The notes below the pieces were generated by a model that was not told where the DNA came from, ran no database searches, and saw nothing but the letters and a program-made list of their open reading frames with translations. The translations under genes were made by a program, and so were the position numbers. From CAYWMD01 sp964458575 (GTDB lineage: Bacteria > Verrucomicrobiota > Verrucomicrobiia > Limisphaerales > JADLHS01), in NCBI GenBank assembly GCA_964458575.1, contig CAYWMD010000046.1:1-54485 (forward strand): a stretch of DNA of 54,485 bases, given 5' to 3'. Of the stretch, positions 19,801-29,702 are shown piece after piece; within the stretch, counting starts at the first letter, position 1; the number at the start of each line of letters is the position of its first letter.

Positions 19801-22800
19801 TCAGCGTTACCGTGAAGAACTCCGCCCCTTCCACCACTGAGTCATCCGTGATCGGCACCAAGAGGGTCTTGTTGGTTTCACCGTCGTTAAAGGTGACCGT
19901 CCCGCTTTGGGCCGTGTAGTCCAGACTCGAGATGGACGTGGCGGTTCCGTCACTGGTATAGAAGCCCACGGACACGGTGCCGGTGCGGCCGTTCGTGCGG
20001 ACGAGAGAGACGACGGCGTTGGTCCCGTTTTCCGCGACCACGTAGGCCGTCGCGGCAAACGCAATCCGGCCGGGCCCAAGATCGTCGTCCACGATGGTCA
20101 ACTCGGCCTGAGACGGCTGCAGCGACAGAGCGCCAAGGACATTGGTCAATTCCATCGTGACGGTTTCATCGTTTTCGATCAGGGGATCATTCACGATCGG
20201 CACGGTGATATTCTTGACCGTATCACCGGCGTTGAAGGTCAACGGAACAAGCGTCGGCGTGTAATCCGCGATGGCGGTGGCCGTCCCGTTGGTGGTGGTG
20301 GTAAACACCGCTGTCGCCGTGCCCACCGTGCTGCCGTTGCGCACAATGGTAATTGTGGCGACGCCGTCCACGGCGTTTTCATTGCGCGCGTAAGTCGCCG
20401 AGGAGAACGTGATGGAGCTGTCGTCGTTGATGATGACGAGCGTGGCGGTCGGCTGGTCGCCCAACACCGCCGAGGGCACCGGCGTGATGCTGCCTAGGCT
20501 CAGGTTCACCGTCCGGTCGGCATTGATCTCGAAATCATTGATGACGGGGACGACGAAGGTTTGCAGCACTTCGCCCTGCGGGAACGAAAGGGTGAAGGTG
20601 CCACCGACATAGTTCACGCCATTGGTGGCCGTGCCATTGCTGGTCACGGCGTCCACCGTCACAATGGGCTGGCCCACCGGACTGGTGGTCCCGCCGCGGC
20701 GGCGCACCGTAATCACCGCGTTGGTGCCGTTTTCGTCCACCTGGAACGTGGCGCTGAGAAACTCGAACTGGCCCGAGCCCACAACCGACCCGCCATAAAT
20801 CCGCGCGAGGTACTGCCGGGGATAGCCGTCGTATTCGGTGAAGCCACCGCCCAATACGATCTTGGTATCCGGCTGGACCAGGGTGGCCGCGACGAAATCA
20901 TTGGCCCCGGTGCCAAAATTGATGCCGGAATCCACGGTGCCGTCGTTGTTGAGGCGCGTGATGTGATTGCGCGACACGCCGCTGCACCGCGAAAACTGGC
21001 CGCCCAGAACAATGCGCGTGTCCGGTTGGATGGTGATCGAATTGACCGTGTCGTTCGCACCTTCACCCACATTGAAGGTGGCGGTGTCCAGCGAACCGTC
21101 AGGCAGCAACCGGGCGATGCGATTGATCGCCGTGCCGTCGTAGTTGGTAAACGAACCACCGATGACAATCCGGCCATCCAATTGAACAGCGATGGCGCGC
21201 ACGGCATCGGTCGCGCCCGTGCCGGGGTCAAAACTGAGGTCCAACGAACCGTCCACATTCAGCCGCGCGACGTGATTCCGGCCGGTTTCGTTGACGGTCG
21301 TGAAATCACCGCCGATGAGCACCTTGCCGTCTTCCTGGACCGCGATGGCATAAACGTTGCCGTTGCAGCCCAGGCCCGGATCGAAGGTCATATCCGGCGT
21401 GCCGTCGTCGTTCAGGCGGGCGATGAAGTTGCGGTTGACGGCGTTGATGACAGTGAAGCTGCCGCCGACCAGAATCTTGCGCGTCTCGTTGACGAAGGTT
21501 TCCGCCAGCGCCAGGACCGGATTGTCCGTGCCGGCGCCGGGGTTGAAACCGGTGTCCAGCGACCCGTCGAGATTGAGCCGCGCGATGCGGTTCAAATTTA
21601 CGTTATTGACCACGGTGAAGTCCCCGCCGATCACCAGGCGTCCGTCATTTTGCCGGAGCAGGGCGCGGATGGTGTCGTTGGCGCCCGCCGTCGCGGCGGC
21701 GTAGGAGAACTTGGAATCAATGGCGCCATTGGGTTCCAGCCGGGCGATGCGATTGCGCGGCACGCCATTGGCCATGGTGAACTCGCCGGCGGTCACGATT
21801 TTTCCATCCGGCTGCAACGCCATCGCCAGGATCGCTCCGTTCATCGCGGCCTCATCGCTGAAGGCGGTGTCCCGTCCGCCCGGCGGTTCATTCACGGATT
21901 CATTGTCAACGATGCTGAGCAGGGCGGCGGCGGGATTGCCCAGGGCGTTCGTCGGCGCGGCGTTGCCCAGCAGCAACGAAATGGAGCGGGTGCCATCCGT
22001 GAAGTCGTTGTCTATGATCGGCACGGTGAAGGTCTTGCTGACCTCGCCGGGCCCGAAATTCAGCGTGCCGTTGGTGGCGGTGAAATCATAACCCGCCACG
22101 GCCGTCCCGTTGGTGGCCGCGAAGTTCACCGAGATCGCCTCGGAACTGCCGCCCGTCCGGACGACGGTCACATAGCCCACGCCGCCGTTTTCATTGATCG
22201 TGTAGGCGGTGGTGCTGAAGCGGACGGCGCCCACGGCATCGTCATTGACGATGGTGAGGGTTGCGTTGGTCGTGGTGCTGAAGGACAGCGGCGTGTTGGT
22301 CGGCGTGCCGTTGAGGGTGGGATTGAACAGCAGCAAATTCACCGTCTTGTCCGGCTCGACCAGAACGTCCTCCAAGATGGGGACGAGGATGGTCTTGATG
22401 GCAACGTCGCCATTGTTCCACGTGAAGGTATTGGTCACGCTGACATAGTCGGTGCCGGCCGTGGCCGTCCCACCGGGGATGGTGGCACATTGCACGGTCA
22501 ATGTTCCCGCGCTGCCCCCCGTGCGGGCGACGGAAATCGAGGCCAGCCCGGCGCTCTCGTTGGTACTGTAGCTCGCCGCGGTGAAGTTTACGCGGCCGCC
22601 GGGAATGTCGTTGTCCACGATGGTCACAAAGGCGCTGTTCAAACCCAGCGTCGCGCCGGTCGGGGTCGTCAAAATCACGTTGAAACTTTCGTCAAACTCA
22701 ACCTGGCTGTCATCAATGATTGGCACGCTGATGGTTTTGACGGTTTCGCCGGACTCAAACGTGAGGGTGCCGGTGACGGGAGTGAAATCTGAATGGGCGG

Positions 22801-25800
22801 TGGCGGTGCCGCTCAAAGTACTGTATTGAACCGTCACCCGGCCAATGCCGCCATTGGTGCGCGTCACGGTGAGGACCGCATTACCTACGCCTTCGCTGAC
22901 CGTGTAATTGGTCGCGCTGAATCCCAACACTCCCGGCGAGTTGTCATCTTCCAAAATCGTCATGGCCGACGCGCGCCGGATGAGCGCCGCGCCAAACGGG
23001 ATGTTTTCACCGCCCAACAGCGTAAAGTCCGTGCCGCCGGGCCGGTACAGGCTGTATTGCAGGGCACGGTCCCCGTCCAAGGACGCATTATCGTTGAGCG
23101 ATATCAAAATGTCCGCCGTGTGGCCGGGAAAAACCAGCCAATGCGTGTTCCCGAGTGTGAAATCCGCAGCCAACGGCTGGTAATTCATGGCAAAATTGCC
23201 GTCCGCGCGAATCAAGCCCCAGTCCGGATTCACGTCGCCGGGCCAGCTCGAGTTCCAAAACGGCCGGGTGTATTGGGGGAACAGGGTGAAGTTGGTGAAC
23301 GTGGCGGCCCCGGGACCGGGCGGAGGCGGGGAGGCCAAAAAGCGCGCGTTGATCATGCCACGATCGCCGTTGGTGCGCGTCATGGTAACGTACGTCGTGC
23401 TCCCGTTTTCATCCGCCGAGTACTGATTCTCCATCAGTTCGAGGTTGCCCGGTCCCGGGGTTGCCCCGCCGACCAAGCCCGCAAAGTTCCGGCGCGGACG
23501 CATGTCCGTCCGGCTGCCGCCGCCGCCCACGCTGCTGAATGAACCCCCGATCAGCACCCGACCCGTGGTTTCTACGCCGATGCTGAAGACAAAGTTGCGC
23601 GGCTGAACCAGTTCATTATGGAACCGGTTCGGAATTCCGGCGTACTGGTTCATGGCCGTGTCCATGAACGTCGTGTCCACGGCACCAAAGTCGTACAAAC
23701 GCGCCAGGCCCACACGCCGGGTTTCGTTGAAGGATTTGAACAAACCGCCAATCAGAAGTTTGCCGTCGGTCTGGAGGGTGATCGTATAGACGGCGTCATC
23801 GGCGCCGACTCCCGGGTCGAAGGTTGAATCAACGGAACCATCGGTGTTAAGCCGAACCAGACCATTGCGAGGGAAATAGTCCATTTGCGTGAAGACGCCG
23901 CCAATCAGGGCTTTGCCGTCCGGCTGAAGCGTCACTGCATAGACCACATCATTCGCCCCCGCGCCCGGGTTATAGCTGTTGTCCAGGGTACCGTCGGTAT
24001 TCAAGCGCGCCACGCGCGAACGGCTGACCCCCGCCACCGTTACGAAGTCGCCGCCAATAATAACCTTCCCGTCGGACTGCACCGCCAAGGCATTGACCAC
24101 GCCATCGGCGCCGCCGAGCGGGTTGAAGGTGGCGTCCAGGGAGCCGTTGGCATTGAGCCGCGCGACGTGGTTGCGCGCTTCCCCGCAAACATTGGTAAAA
24201 CTGCCGCCAATCACGATTTTTCCGTCCGACTGGACGGCGACCGCCCAGACGGTGTCATTCGCTCCCAAACCAAGCTGATTGAAGGACGAGTCGAGCGATC
24301 CATCGGCGTTCAAACGCACCACCCGTCGCCGGTCCTGCCCATTGAACGAGGTGAAATTGCCGGCGGCGACAATCTGGCTGCTTTGCAGGGCCAGCGCCGA
24401 AATGAAACCGTTGGCGCCCGAACCCGGCGAGAAACTGGTGTCCAGAAAGCCGGTGTTGTTCACGCGGGCGATGCGGTTGCGGGCGATCCCGTTGTACGAC
24501 GTGAAATCACCCGCGATGATCGCCTTGTCATCCGTTTGCACGGCCACAGCCATCACGGTCAGGTTGGCGCCGGGGAACGGCACACTGGGGAAGATGCTGC
24601 CGTTGGGGTTGTAGTTGCGATCCACCGCGCCGGCGGGTTGGTCGTCGAACAGAATCGTCAGATTGGCGAATCCCCCGAAGCCGTCCGACAGATTGAAGTA
24701 GCCGAGGTTGCCCAGCATCGCCCCGCCAGCAGCGGAGCCCGAGGGCAACGGCAGCGGGTTGAGCAAGTCCACAAAGATGTCCTCGTTGAATTCCGGCAAC
24801 TCGTCATCAATGATCGGAATCTCGAATTCCTTGGCGCCGAAATCGTTGGCATCCCAGTGCAAACTGCCCGTGACTGCAAGGAAGTCGTTCGTGGCAATGG
24901 AATAGTAATACGAGTTGGTGTACGGCTGTTCGGTGGCGTATTCCGACCCGGGCAGGCAGAAATAGCGGTCCTCGGAGAACGGGCGGTTGGGACTGCGGTA
25001 GTTGAGCCGCCAACTCACATCCACGGAGCCGGTGTTGGTGCCCGCACGGCTGACGGAGAGGACCGCCGGGGAACCTTTTTCGGAGATGAGCCAGGTCGCG
25101 CGCGAGAGGTTGATGATGGCGTTACTCGGGTAACCATCCCAGCCCGCGATGCTGTTCTCCATGACGTTGACAATCGCCGAACCCAGGGCGGGGATGGTGC
25201 CGGGGTAGAAAACGTACGGGGCCAGCACGTCCGAGGACTCCTGCGGGTCCACCGACACGGCGGTGATGTTGACCTGAAAGATGCGGTTGACCGGTGGGGC
25301 ATCGGCTTTGCCCGCCGGCCCCAGATAAAACTGGGCCGGGCCACCGCCGGGGTCCACCCGCACGGCAATATCGGCGCTCATCTGAAAATCGTTGAAGGTG
25401 ATCCGGCCCGTGTTGGCGGTCGAGCCAAACCGGTTCACGTCCCGAACGTCCAAAGGCGAACTGTTCGTGATGAACGAGGGGATGTTCGTCGTGACCGTGG
25501 GCAGCTTCCGGCAGAATGAGTTGGTGAATTCACCATTCGGACCCGGCGGACCGGTCTGGTTGTTGCAGGTTCGGGGCGGCGTCGGCATCGGTATCAGGTT
25601 CGTGGTGGAGAAAATCCCGTTGCTGACGACATCGCTATACGCGAAAATGTTGGTCAGATACCAACGCCGTTCGGGAGCCGGCAGGAACCAGGTGGCGTTG
25701 CCATAGACATTGGTCACGATGTAATTGGTGGAGTAAACAATGATGAGGTTGCTGCTGGTGTCCAGAAAGCTGAAGTTGGTGCCGAAATAATTCGTGAAGA

Positions 25801-26638
25801 AGAAATTGGTGTAGGTCAGGGGGACGATCTCGTAATCCGCAAATACCCGACCGACCGCGCCGCCCATGCGTGTCACCGTGAGCCGGGCGTACCGATCACC
25901 GCCGGGAATGGCGGTCTCGTTTTCGCTGAACACATAAAGCGGATACACATGGCCGTCCGGCATGGTCTGGGTGTAGCGGTTCAACGTGGGGTTAACCGCG
26001 CCCAGAAAGTCCGTGGCGAACCGGAACTGGCCGGAAAAGTAGTTGGTGCTCTGGACGCCGTTCTGGGTCCAGTCCAGCACGATGTGGCCCGGCACGCCGG
26101 GACCGCCGCTGCTGGGAGAGCCCACCCGAACCTGATACGTGGTCCCCGCCGCCGCATAAAACTCCACGAAACTGGTCGAGCCTTCCCGGTGCACGAAATT
26201 GCCCAACCCCGTGTTCACGTCGTTGTTCCCCGCCACGAGCGTCAACGCGTTGACGCTGGATCCCGTGTAAACCGAAAGCACCGTGTCGTAGTCGCTGTTC
26301 AACGTCTCGAACACGACGGTGCCGTTGGTCGGGGCCGTCCAACGGTACCAAACGGTCCGGCCAACCAGATTGGGGTTTTCACCGTACGTACTTTCAAAGT
26401 CGGGCTCGCCCCCTTCCGTGCCGGTGCCGAAACTGTTGTCGCTCACGGTGCCGGCCATCCCTTCGTTTCCGACAATGACCTGGGCATTGGCAAAATTGTC
26501 GTTGGCCGTGGAGGCCCGGGACGAGAAAACCAGCAGATGCGAAACGGACCAGGTCAGCAGCACGGCCATTATCCAATGACTCGTCCATCCACCAACCCAT
26601 TTGTCCTTCCGCCAAGGTCTATGTTGCAATCTTCGCAT
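16883..26638 (-). CDS. giant secreted Calx-beta / delta-60-repeat protein (3251 residues)
   Basis: Likely a calcium-binding surface or adhesin-type protein. A signal peptide sits behind a basic n-region (core MAVLLTWSVSHLLVFSSRA; the ATG 23 codons in is an alternative start). A PPC-like beta domain follows (residues ~45-175). About ten or eleven Calx-beta repeats are present, with hallmarks such as FSATNYTVSEGVGNAVLTVTR, GTLTFESGETVKTISVPI and TIVDND ends. Between them are two blocks of seven delta-60 repeats each (~690-1060 and ~1600-1950; unit like VQSDGKIVIGGSFT...R.N.VARLN.DGSLD), fitting two seven-bladed beta-propellers. A composite CARDB-like plus P-like module (~2646-2926), two DUF11 repeats and the tail module (VLQRATSL...ITWTEV ... 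EYFRLGPP) complete it. No catalytic motif is recognised. It overlaps the next gene by 4 bp. The function call is inference. Confidence 0.88.
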   Translation of the reverse strand: MRRLQHRPWRKDKWVGGWTSHWIMAVLLTWSVSHLLVFSSRASTANDNFANAQVIVGNEGMAGTVSDNSFGTGTEGGEPDFESTYGENPNLVGRTVWYRWTAPTNGTVVFETLNSDYDTVLSVYTGSSVNALTLVAGNNDVNTGLGNFVHREGSTSFVEFYAAAGTTYQVRVGSPSSGGPGVPGHIVLDWTQNGVQSTNYFSGQFRFATDFLGAVNPTLNRYTQTMPDGHVYPLYVFSENETAIPGGDRYARLTVTRMGGAVGRVFADYEIVPLTYTNFFFTNYFGTNFSFLDTSSNLIIVYSTNYIVTNVYGNATWFLPAPERRWYLTNIFAYSDVVSNGIFSTTNLIPMPTPPRTCNNQTGPPGPNGEFTNSFCRKLPTVTTNIPSFITNSSPLDVRDVNRFGSTANTGRITFNDFQMSADIAVRVDPGGGPAQFYLGPAGKADAPPVNRIFQVNITAVSVDPQESSDVLAPYVFYPGTIPALGSAIVNVMENSIAGWDGYPSNAIINLSRATWLISEKGSPAVLSVSRAGTNTGSVDVSWRLNYRSPNRPFSEDRYFCLPGSEYATEQPYTNSYYYSIATNDFLAVTGSLHWDANDFGAKEFEIPIIDDELPEFNEDIFVDLLNPLPLPSGSAAGGAMLGNLGYFNLSDGFGGFANLTILFDDQPAGAVDRNYNPNGSIFPSVPFPGANLTVMAVAVQTDDKAIIAGDFTSYNGIARNRIARVNNTGFLDTSFSPGSGANGFISALALQSSQIVAAGNFTSFNGQDRRRVVRLNADGSLDSSFNQLGLGANDTVWAVAVQSDGKIVIGGSFTNVCGEARNHVARLNANGSLDATFNPLGGADGVVNALAVQSDGKVIIGGDFVTVAGVSRSRVARLNTDGTLDNSYNPGAGANDVVYAVTLQPDGKALIGGVFTQMDYFPRNGLVRLNTDGSVDSTFDPGVGADDAVYTITLQTDGKLLIGGLFKSFNETRRVGLARLYDFGAVDTTFMDTAMNQYAGIPNRFHNELVQPRNFVFSIGVETTGRVLIGGSFSSVGGGGSRTDMRPRRNFAGLVGGATPGPGNLELMENQYSADENGSTTYVTMTRTNGDRGMINARFLASPPPPGPGAATFTNFTLFPQYTRPFWNSSWPGDVNPDWGLIRADGNFAMNYQPLAADFTLGNTHWLVFPGHTADILISLNDNASLDGDRALQYSLYRPGGTDFTLLGGENIPFGAALIRRASAMTILEDDNSPGVLGFSATNYTVSEGVGNAVLTVTRTNGGIGRVTVQYSTLSGTATAHSDFTPVTGTLTFESGETVKTISVPIIDDSQVEFDESFNVILTTPTGATLGLNSAFVTIVDNDIPGGRVNFTAASYSTNESAGLASISVARTGGSAGTLTVQCATIPGGTATAGTDYVSVTNTFTWNNGDVAIKTILVPILEDVLVEPDKTVNLLLFNPTLNGTPTNTPLSFSTTTNATLTIVNDDAVGAVRFSTTAYTINENGGVGYVTVVRTGGSSEAISVNFAATNGTAVAGYDFTATNGTLNFGPGEVSKTFTVPIIDNDFTDGTRSISLLLGNAAPTNALGNPAAALLSIVDNESVNEPPGGRDTAFSDEAAMNGAILAMALQPDGKIVTAGEFTMANGVPRNRIARLEPNGAIDSKFSYAAATAGANDTIRALLRQNDGRLVIGGDFTVVNNVNLNRIARLNLDGSLDTGFNPGAGTDNPVLALAETFVNETRKILVGGSFTVINAVNRNFIARLNDDGTPDMTFDPGLGCNGNVYAIAVQEDGKVLIGGDFTTVNETGRNHVARLNVDGSLDLSFDPGTGATDAVRAIAVQLDGRIVIGGSFTNYDGTAINRIARLLPDGSLDTATFNVGEGANDTVNSITIQPDTRIVLGGQFSRCSGVSRNHITRLNNDGTVDSGINFGTGANDFVAATLVQPDTKIVLGGGFTEYDGYPRQYLARIYGGSVVGSGQFEFLSATFQVDENGTNAVITVRRRGGTTSPVGQPIVTVDAVTSNGTATNGVNYVGGTFTLSFPQGEVLQTFVVPVINDFEINADRTVNLSLGSITPVPSAVLGDQPTATLVIINDDSSITFSSATYARNENAVDGVATITIVRNGSTVGTATAVFTTTTNGTATAIADYTPTLVPLTFNAGDTVKNITVPIVNDPLIENDETVTMELTNVLGALSLQPSQAELTIVDDDLGPGRIAFAATAYVVAENGTNAVVSLVRTNGRTGTVSVGFYTSDGTATSISSLDYTAQSGTVTFNDGETNKTLLVPITDDSVVEGAEFFTVTLTNATGGATILGPTNTVVTILDNDMGLTFSAPFYNVSEAGPSIVVTVLRVNGSNGVASVHYGTSNITATAGLDFTGDSGTLTFANGETVKNLTIPILQDTLVEGDEIFAVTLSNPSAGLQLLTPSTLVDILDDDSGVSFVQDAYSVAETATNVVLTVVRTGSYSGTITVAYSTIDDTAVLGADFSAPIPNPVPNQLIFTNGQGTNTITIPIANDALLEGDETFQVALSGPGGGAQLLEPSLATVTIVDNDAGISFSSTDYSVQEGGVAATITVLRTGITNSTVHVNYATGGGTATPGLASDYIATSGTLTFSNGVTTRTFNVPINQDNILEGAETVQLQLSLQSGPTNQAQLLNPQAATLVILDDDGSLIVPAGSVLTSESGPVNGGIDPGETVTLLFALRNAAGGNTTNLTATLLATNGVTLPSGAQNYGTLVENGPSRSRAFTFTASGTNGGVVSATFALDDASTNNLGVAIFNYQLGSATVTFSNTAAVVINDRTGDTPKPASPYPSTINVTGVGGTVGKVTVTLTNLAHTAPADVDMLLVGPTGTSLLMMSDAGSGNLITNVTLTFDDAAANSLPFSSQITNGTYKPTNYLLGDLFTNAPAPPWGAVLSGFNGLDPNGTWSLYVVDDTALDVGSIARGWYLNITTTGVIPGAADLSVTVTDTPDPVLLTSNLTYTIVVTNFGPSTATGVTVTDTLPAGAVLLSSNTPNGALSAAGGVVTWNIGTLAKDAVASATLVVSPTLVGTATNFALVSASPTDPNPVNNAATTTTTVNSLVADLVLFMFASPSPVTFGQDLVYTLAVANLGPATATRVTLTNTLPAGVSFVSASPAAYVVTGNTVAFTNLGNLGSGWGTNATITVHPNSGGTLTASAFCRQADPNVSDPKGNNAVTIKTIVEGFAPSLGIALSGANVVITWPASASGFVLQRATSLTTPITWTEVTVPAPTVVGDQQTVTLPVGSGNEYFRLGPP

Positions 26639-26675
26639 AACACACTTACTTCATTCACAGCCAATCCAGAGAGCC

Positions 26676-26701
26676 CGAAGCGGAATACTCCTTTCGCTTC
26701 G
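26676..26701. other. hairpin in the junction between two secreted-protein genes
   Basis: CGAAGCGGAA and TTTCGCTTCG can pair over 10 positions (one G-T) around a 6-base loop, in the 85-bp gap between the 976- and 3251-residue genes. No T-tract follows on the minus strand, so it is more likely an mRNA processing or stability structure than a terminator. Confidence 0.4.
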
Positions 26702-26723
26702 CCACTCTCACTCTGCCCCGCGC

Positions 26724-29654
26724 TTACGGCTGGCTCGCGTCCACCCGCACTCGATAGTACCGCGGCCCGGTCGGTTTGATCGGATCCTGCACGGATACGC
26801 GCCCGCCGAGCGGGCCGGAGACAAAATTGGTCAAGGTCTGCCAGTTCGTCGCGCCAAACGAATCCTTGTAGTAAACGTAGTTGGCCGCGAAGGGGCTGCT
26901 CTGCCACGACACCGCCGCCTTGGGCGCCGAGGTGCCAACCACCGCCACCGCAAGGGCGAGGTCGCCGGGCCGCAGGATGGGCGTCGGGTCCGAGCAGTTG
27001 ACGAAGCCGTCGCCGTCGGAATCCAGGTTGCAACTGCCCACCAGCGCGGCGTTGAAGGTGTTCGTGGTGCCGTCGGGATAAACCAAGTTGGTGGACGAGT
27101 AGTAACCGGCCTGGTTCACGACCCAGCAGAAACTGCCGCCGCTGGTCCCTTCGGACCCGTATTTGCCATCGAGTTTCTCGGCAATGGAGGCGCCGTTCGC
27201 GACGGCCTGCCCGAAGTAAATTTTCATGTTCGGCGCCGGGTTCAGGCCGATGAAATTGCCCATGGCATCGCGGTTGGTGGCGAAGTTGCGCAATTCGAGG
27301 TAGTCCACGTAGAGCGCGTTGGCCGCACCGGTGCCGTTGAAGGTGAAGAGGCTGTCGTCACCGCCGTCCAGGATCAGCCGGCCGATCGCGGCGTTGTTGC
27401 TGAAGCCCGCGGGAACACAGCCCTTGTCCGCCGCGGCCCACTTGCTGACCACATCACGCCCCGCCGGCGCCGTGGCGGTAATGGTCGTGCCCAGCAGACT
27501 CGCCTGCGATGGCAACGTCAGCAGTTCAATTCCCTTCGTGGAGGAGCCGCCCGAGGTCCAGTTGTTCTTGTTGGTGATGGCGGCCACGCTGGTGTAGAGG
27601 ATGGCGCTGGTCGGGTCGGCGAACAACGTGGTCGCGTTTGTCGCGGCCCAGGCACTGTTCGCAATACTGCCGTCATCCAGCAGGTTGGTTACGGCAAAAC
27701 TCAAACTGCGCCCCGCCTGCAACGAGTGGTTGCTGACGGTGAGGCTGCTGCTCGTGACCGAAATATCGCCGCCGGCCGTGAAGATGCCATTCGTCAGCCA
27801 GGCATTGAGCGACTGGAGGTTGAGGGAGCCGATGCCGGAGTTGATCGAGCCCGAGTTGGCAAAGTAGTTCGCCCAAATCTGGGTGTTCTGGTCCTTGATC
27901 TCGCCGTGATTGACCATGGACAAATACGGCTCATTGAAGTTGGTGGTGAAATACGGCGTGGTCCGCGCGCCGCCAAAGAAAATTCCGTTTTGCGTCCGGA
28001 TGGCGCCGTTGTTTGTGAGGTTCTTCAAGCGTGGCGTAGCCGTGGACCAGACGATGCTAGAATTCAAGAGGTTGATTTCGCCAATGGCCGCCTGCGAACC
28101 GGGGCCATTGGTGGTGATGGTCAGGTTTTCACCGTCAAAGAGGAAATAGCGGAGCACGTTCATTAAGTCGCTCAGGATCATGTTCGTGCTGCGCAGATAC
28201 AAATCCTGGACTTGGGCCGGCGCCACGGGCGCCAACTGGCTGTCCACGAACAGAACCTGATAGGCCGACTGGAAGAACGTTTCGTTGTTGGTCCAGCGAC
28301 CAGTCCACAAATCCACCGTCCCCGTGAAACGCGGCACCGTGGGGATAAGCAGGTTGGAAACCGTCAGGGAGCCATTGGTAGTGCCCAGATAAAGGTCGCT
28401 GTACGGCGAGGTGATCTGCGCCCCCTTGCTGCCGGCAAAATGGTTCGTGGACTGCAGCCGCGTGTAATTTAATCCGTTGACTTTCGTGCGCGACAGGTTG
28501 AGGACGTCGTTGGCAATGAATTCAATCCGGCCCGGCATGTTGGTGTAGGGGTTGCCTGGCAGGGCGCCCGGCTGGACGGTGGTTGGCGACACCAGCGCGT
28601 AGAGCGATGCGTATTCGTTGGTAACGGTGTTGCTGTTGAAGATGCCCGTGGGATCACTAGGCGTCACTGGAGTGCCCAGGTTCAGCGGGGCGGTGCTGCG
28701 GAAGAAGGAGTAATTAACCGGGACGCCACCGCTGACGATGTTGGATCCGCTGAACAGGAAATCGTCGAAGAGGTAAAGGTAGTTGGTCAAAATCTTGCCG
28801 GTCGCAAGATTGGTGATCCGCGTCAGCCACTCCACGGTGATCGAACCGCCGAGGAAGGACGGAAGATAGACGTTGTTGCTGATGGCGGCGTTGGTGTCGC
28901 TCAGGAAAACGGCCCAGACAAAGCGGTTGGTGTCCGAGAAGCCCTGCCGCACGTAAAAGCTCGCGGCCGGCAGCGAGATGCCGGTCGGCGTGGTCGGCGG
29001 AAAGTTTTCAAATTGCGCTGCGGGCGACATGACATTCGTGCTCGCCGCGGCGGACAAGGGGAAGATGCCCTCGTTGTTCAAAAAGAAAAAGCTCTGTCCG
29101 GTCGCTGGCGTGTTTTCAAACCCTTCGATGGTCACGACGCCACGATTGAAATCCAGATTATTACCCGAGGCTTTAAACAAGCCGTTGTTGCCCACGATGT
29201 TCGTACCACTGTCAACGATGTTGGTGGCCGAGATTTGGATTTGGGGCAGGCCAAAGCCCACGAAAAACAAATTGAAAAAGAAACCGCTGAAGGAGTTGGT
29301 GTTGAGGATGGAGCCGGCGCTGATCGTGCCGGGATTATAAAAACTGGCCGCCGGACGCCGCACGCCATTCCCGCTGGGCGCGTTATCGAACCGGAAGCCG
29401 TTGTTGGCGATCATTTCGCCGTTGTTGATGAAATTGGTGGTATTGGAGGTGTCGTACAATTCGTTCACCAACCCCAAATTGAACAAATTTACGCTGAAAA
29501 AATTGTTATTGACGAAATTGAGCGCGTCAATTTGCGGATAGGGATCCGGCGGGTAGTTGACCACGAAATCATTTGTATAATACAGGGCCGTTTGGCCGTG
29601 CGCCCAAGTCGCGAGCGTCAAACCAAGGAGGCCGGACAAAATTCTGCGCTTCAT
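26724..29654 (-). CDS. secreted beta-rich protein of unknown function
   Basis: 976 residues with a clear signal peptide (MKRRILSGLLGLTLATWAHGQ, cut after AHG). The family is not recognised. The body is rich in Asn, Thr, Ser and Gly and has many short strand-like motifs such as NFINNGEMIANNGFRF, LTNNGAIRTQNGIFFGG, MVNHGEIKDQ and FANSGSINSGIG, which read like rungs of a beta-helix. A DSDGDGFVNCSDPTP segment near residue 890 resembles a calcium-binding thrombospondin type 3 or dockerin-like loop. The tail (KAAVSWQSSP...TNWQTLTNF ... RYYRVRVDASQP) is the shared C-terminal module. It is transcribed between the 748-residue gene (48 bp upstream) and the 3251-residue gene. A role in the outer surface is inferred only from export and composition. 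Confidence 0.8.
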   Translation of the reverse strand: MKRRILSGLLGLTLATWAHGQTALYYTNDFVVNYPPDPYPQIDALNFVNNNFFSVNLFNLGLVNELYDTSNTTNFINNGEMIANNGFRFDNAPSGNGVRRPAASFYNPGTISAGSILNTNSFSGFFFNLFFVGFGLPQIQISATNIVDSGTNIVGNNGLFKASGNNLDFNRGVVTIEGFENTPATGQSFFFLNNEGIFPLSAAASTNVMSPAAQFENFPPTTPTGISLPAASFYVRQGFSDTNRFVWAVFLSDTNAAISNNVYLPSFLGGSITVEWLTRITNLATGKILTNYLYLFDDFLFSGSNIVSGGVPVNYSFFRSTAPLNLGTPVTPSDPTGIFNSNTVTNEYASLYALVSPTTVQPGALPGNPYTNMPGRIEFIANDVLNLSRTKVNGLNYTRLQSTNHFAGSKGAQITSPYSDLYLGTTNGSLTVSNLLIPTVPRFTGTVDLWTGRWTNNETFFQSAYQVLFVDSQLAPVAPAQVQDLYLRSTNMILSDLMNVLRYFLFDGENLTITTNGPGSQAAIGEINLLNSSIVWSTATPRLKNLTNNGAIRTQNGIFFGGARTTPYFTTNFNEPYLSMVNHGEIKDQNTQIWANYFANSGSINSGIGSLNLQSLNAWLTNGIFTAGGDISVTSSSLTVSNHSLQAGRSLSFAVTNLLDDGSIANSAWAATNATTLFADPTSAILYTSVAAITNKNNWTSGGSSTKGIELLTLPSQASLLGTTITATAPAGRDVVSKWAAADKGCVPAGFSNNAAIGRLILDGGDDSLFTFNGTGAANALYVDYLELRNFATNRDAMGNFIGLNPAPNMKIYFGQAVANGASIAEKLDGKYGSEGTSGGSFCWVVNQAGYYSSTNLVYPDGTTNTFNAALVGSCNLDSDGDGFVNCSDPTPILRPGDLALAVAVVGTSAPKAAVSWQSSPFAANYVYYKDSFGATNWQTLTNFVSGPLGGRVSVQDPIKPTGPRYYRVRVDASQP

Positions 29655-29702
29655 AACTGTTTCAATCTTCTCTGCTCCACGCCCGGCAGGGCGCTGGCCG
29701 GG

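Noticed and set aside
20561..22792. 743-codon open frame on the plus strand opposite the Calx-beta/delta-60 gene, and similar long plus-strand frames at 23885-25519 and 13179-14111
   Set aside because: They mirror repeat-rich minus-strand genes with strong codon bias. The translations are His/Arg/Gly/Val-rich without domains, and the minus-strand frames have clear families.
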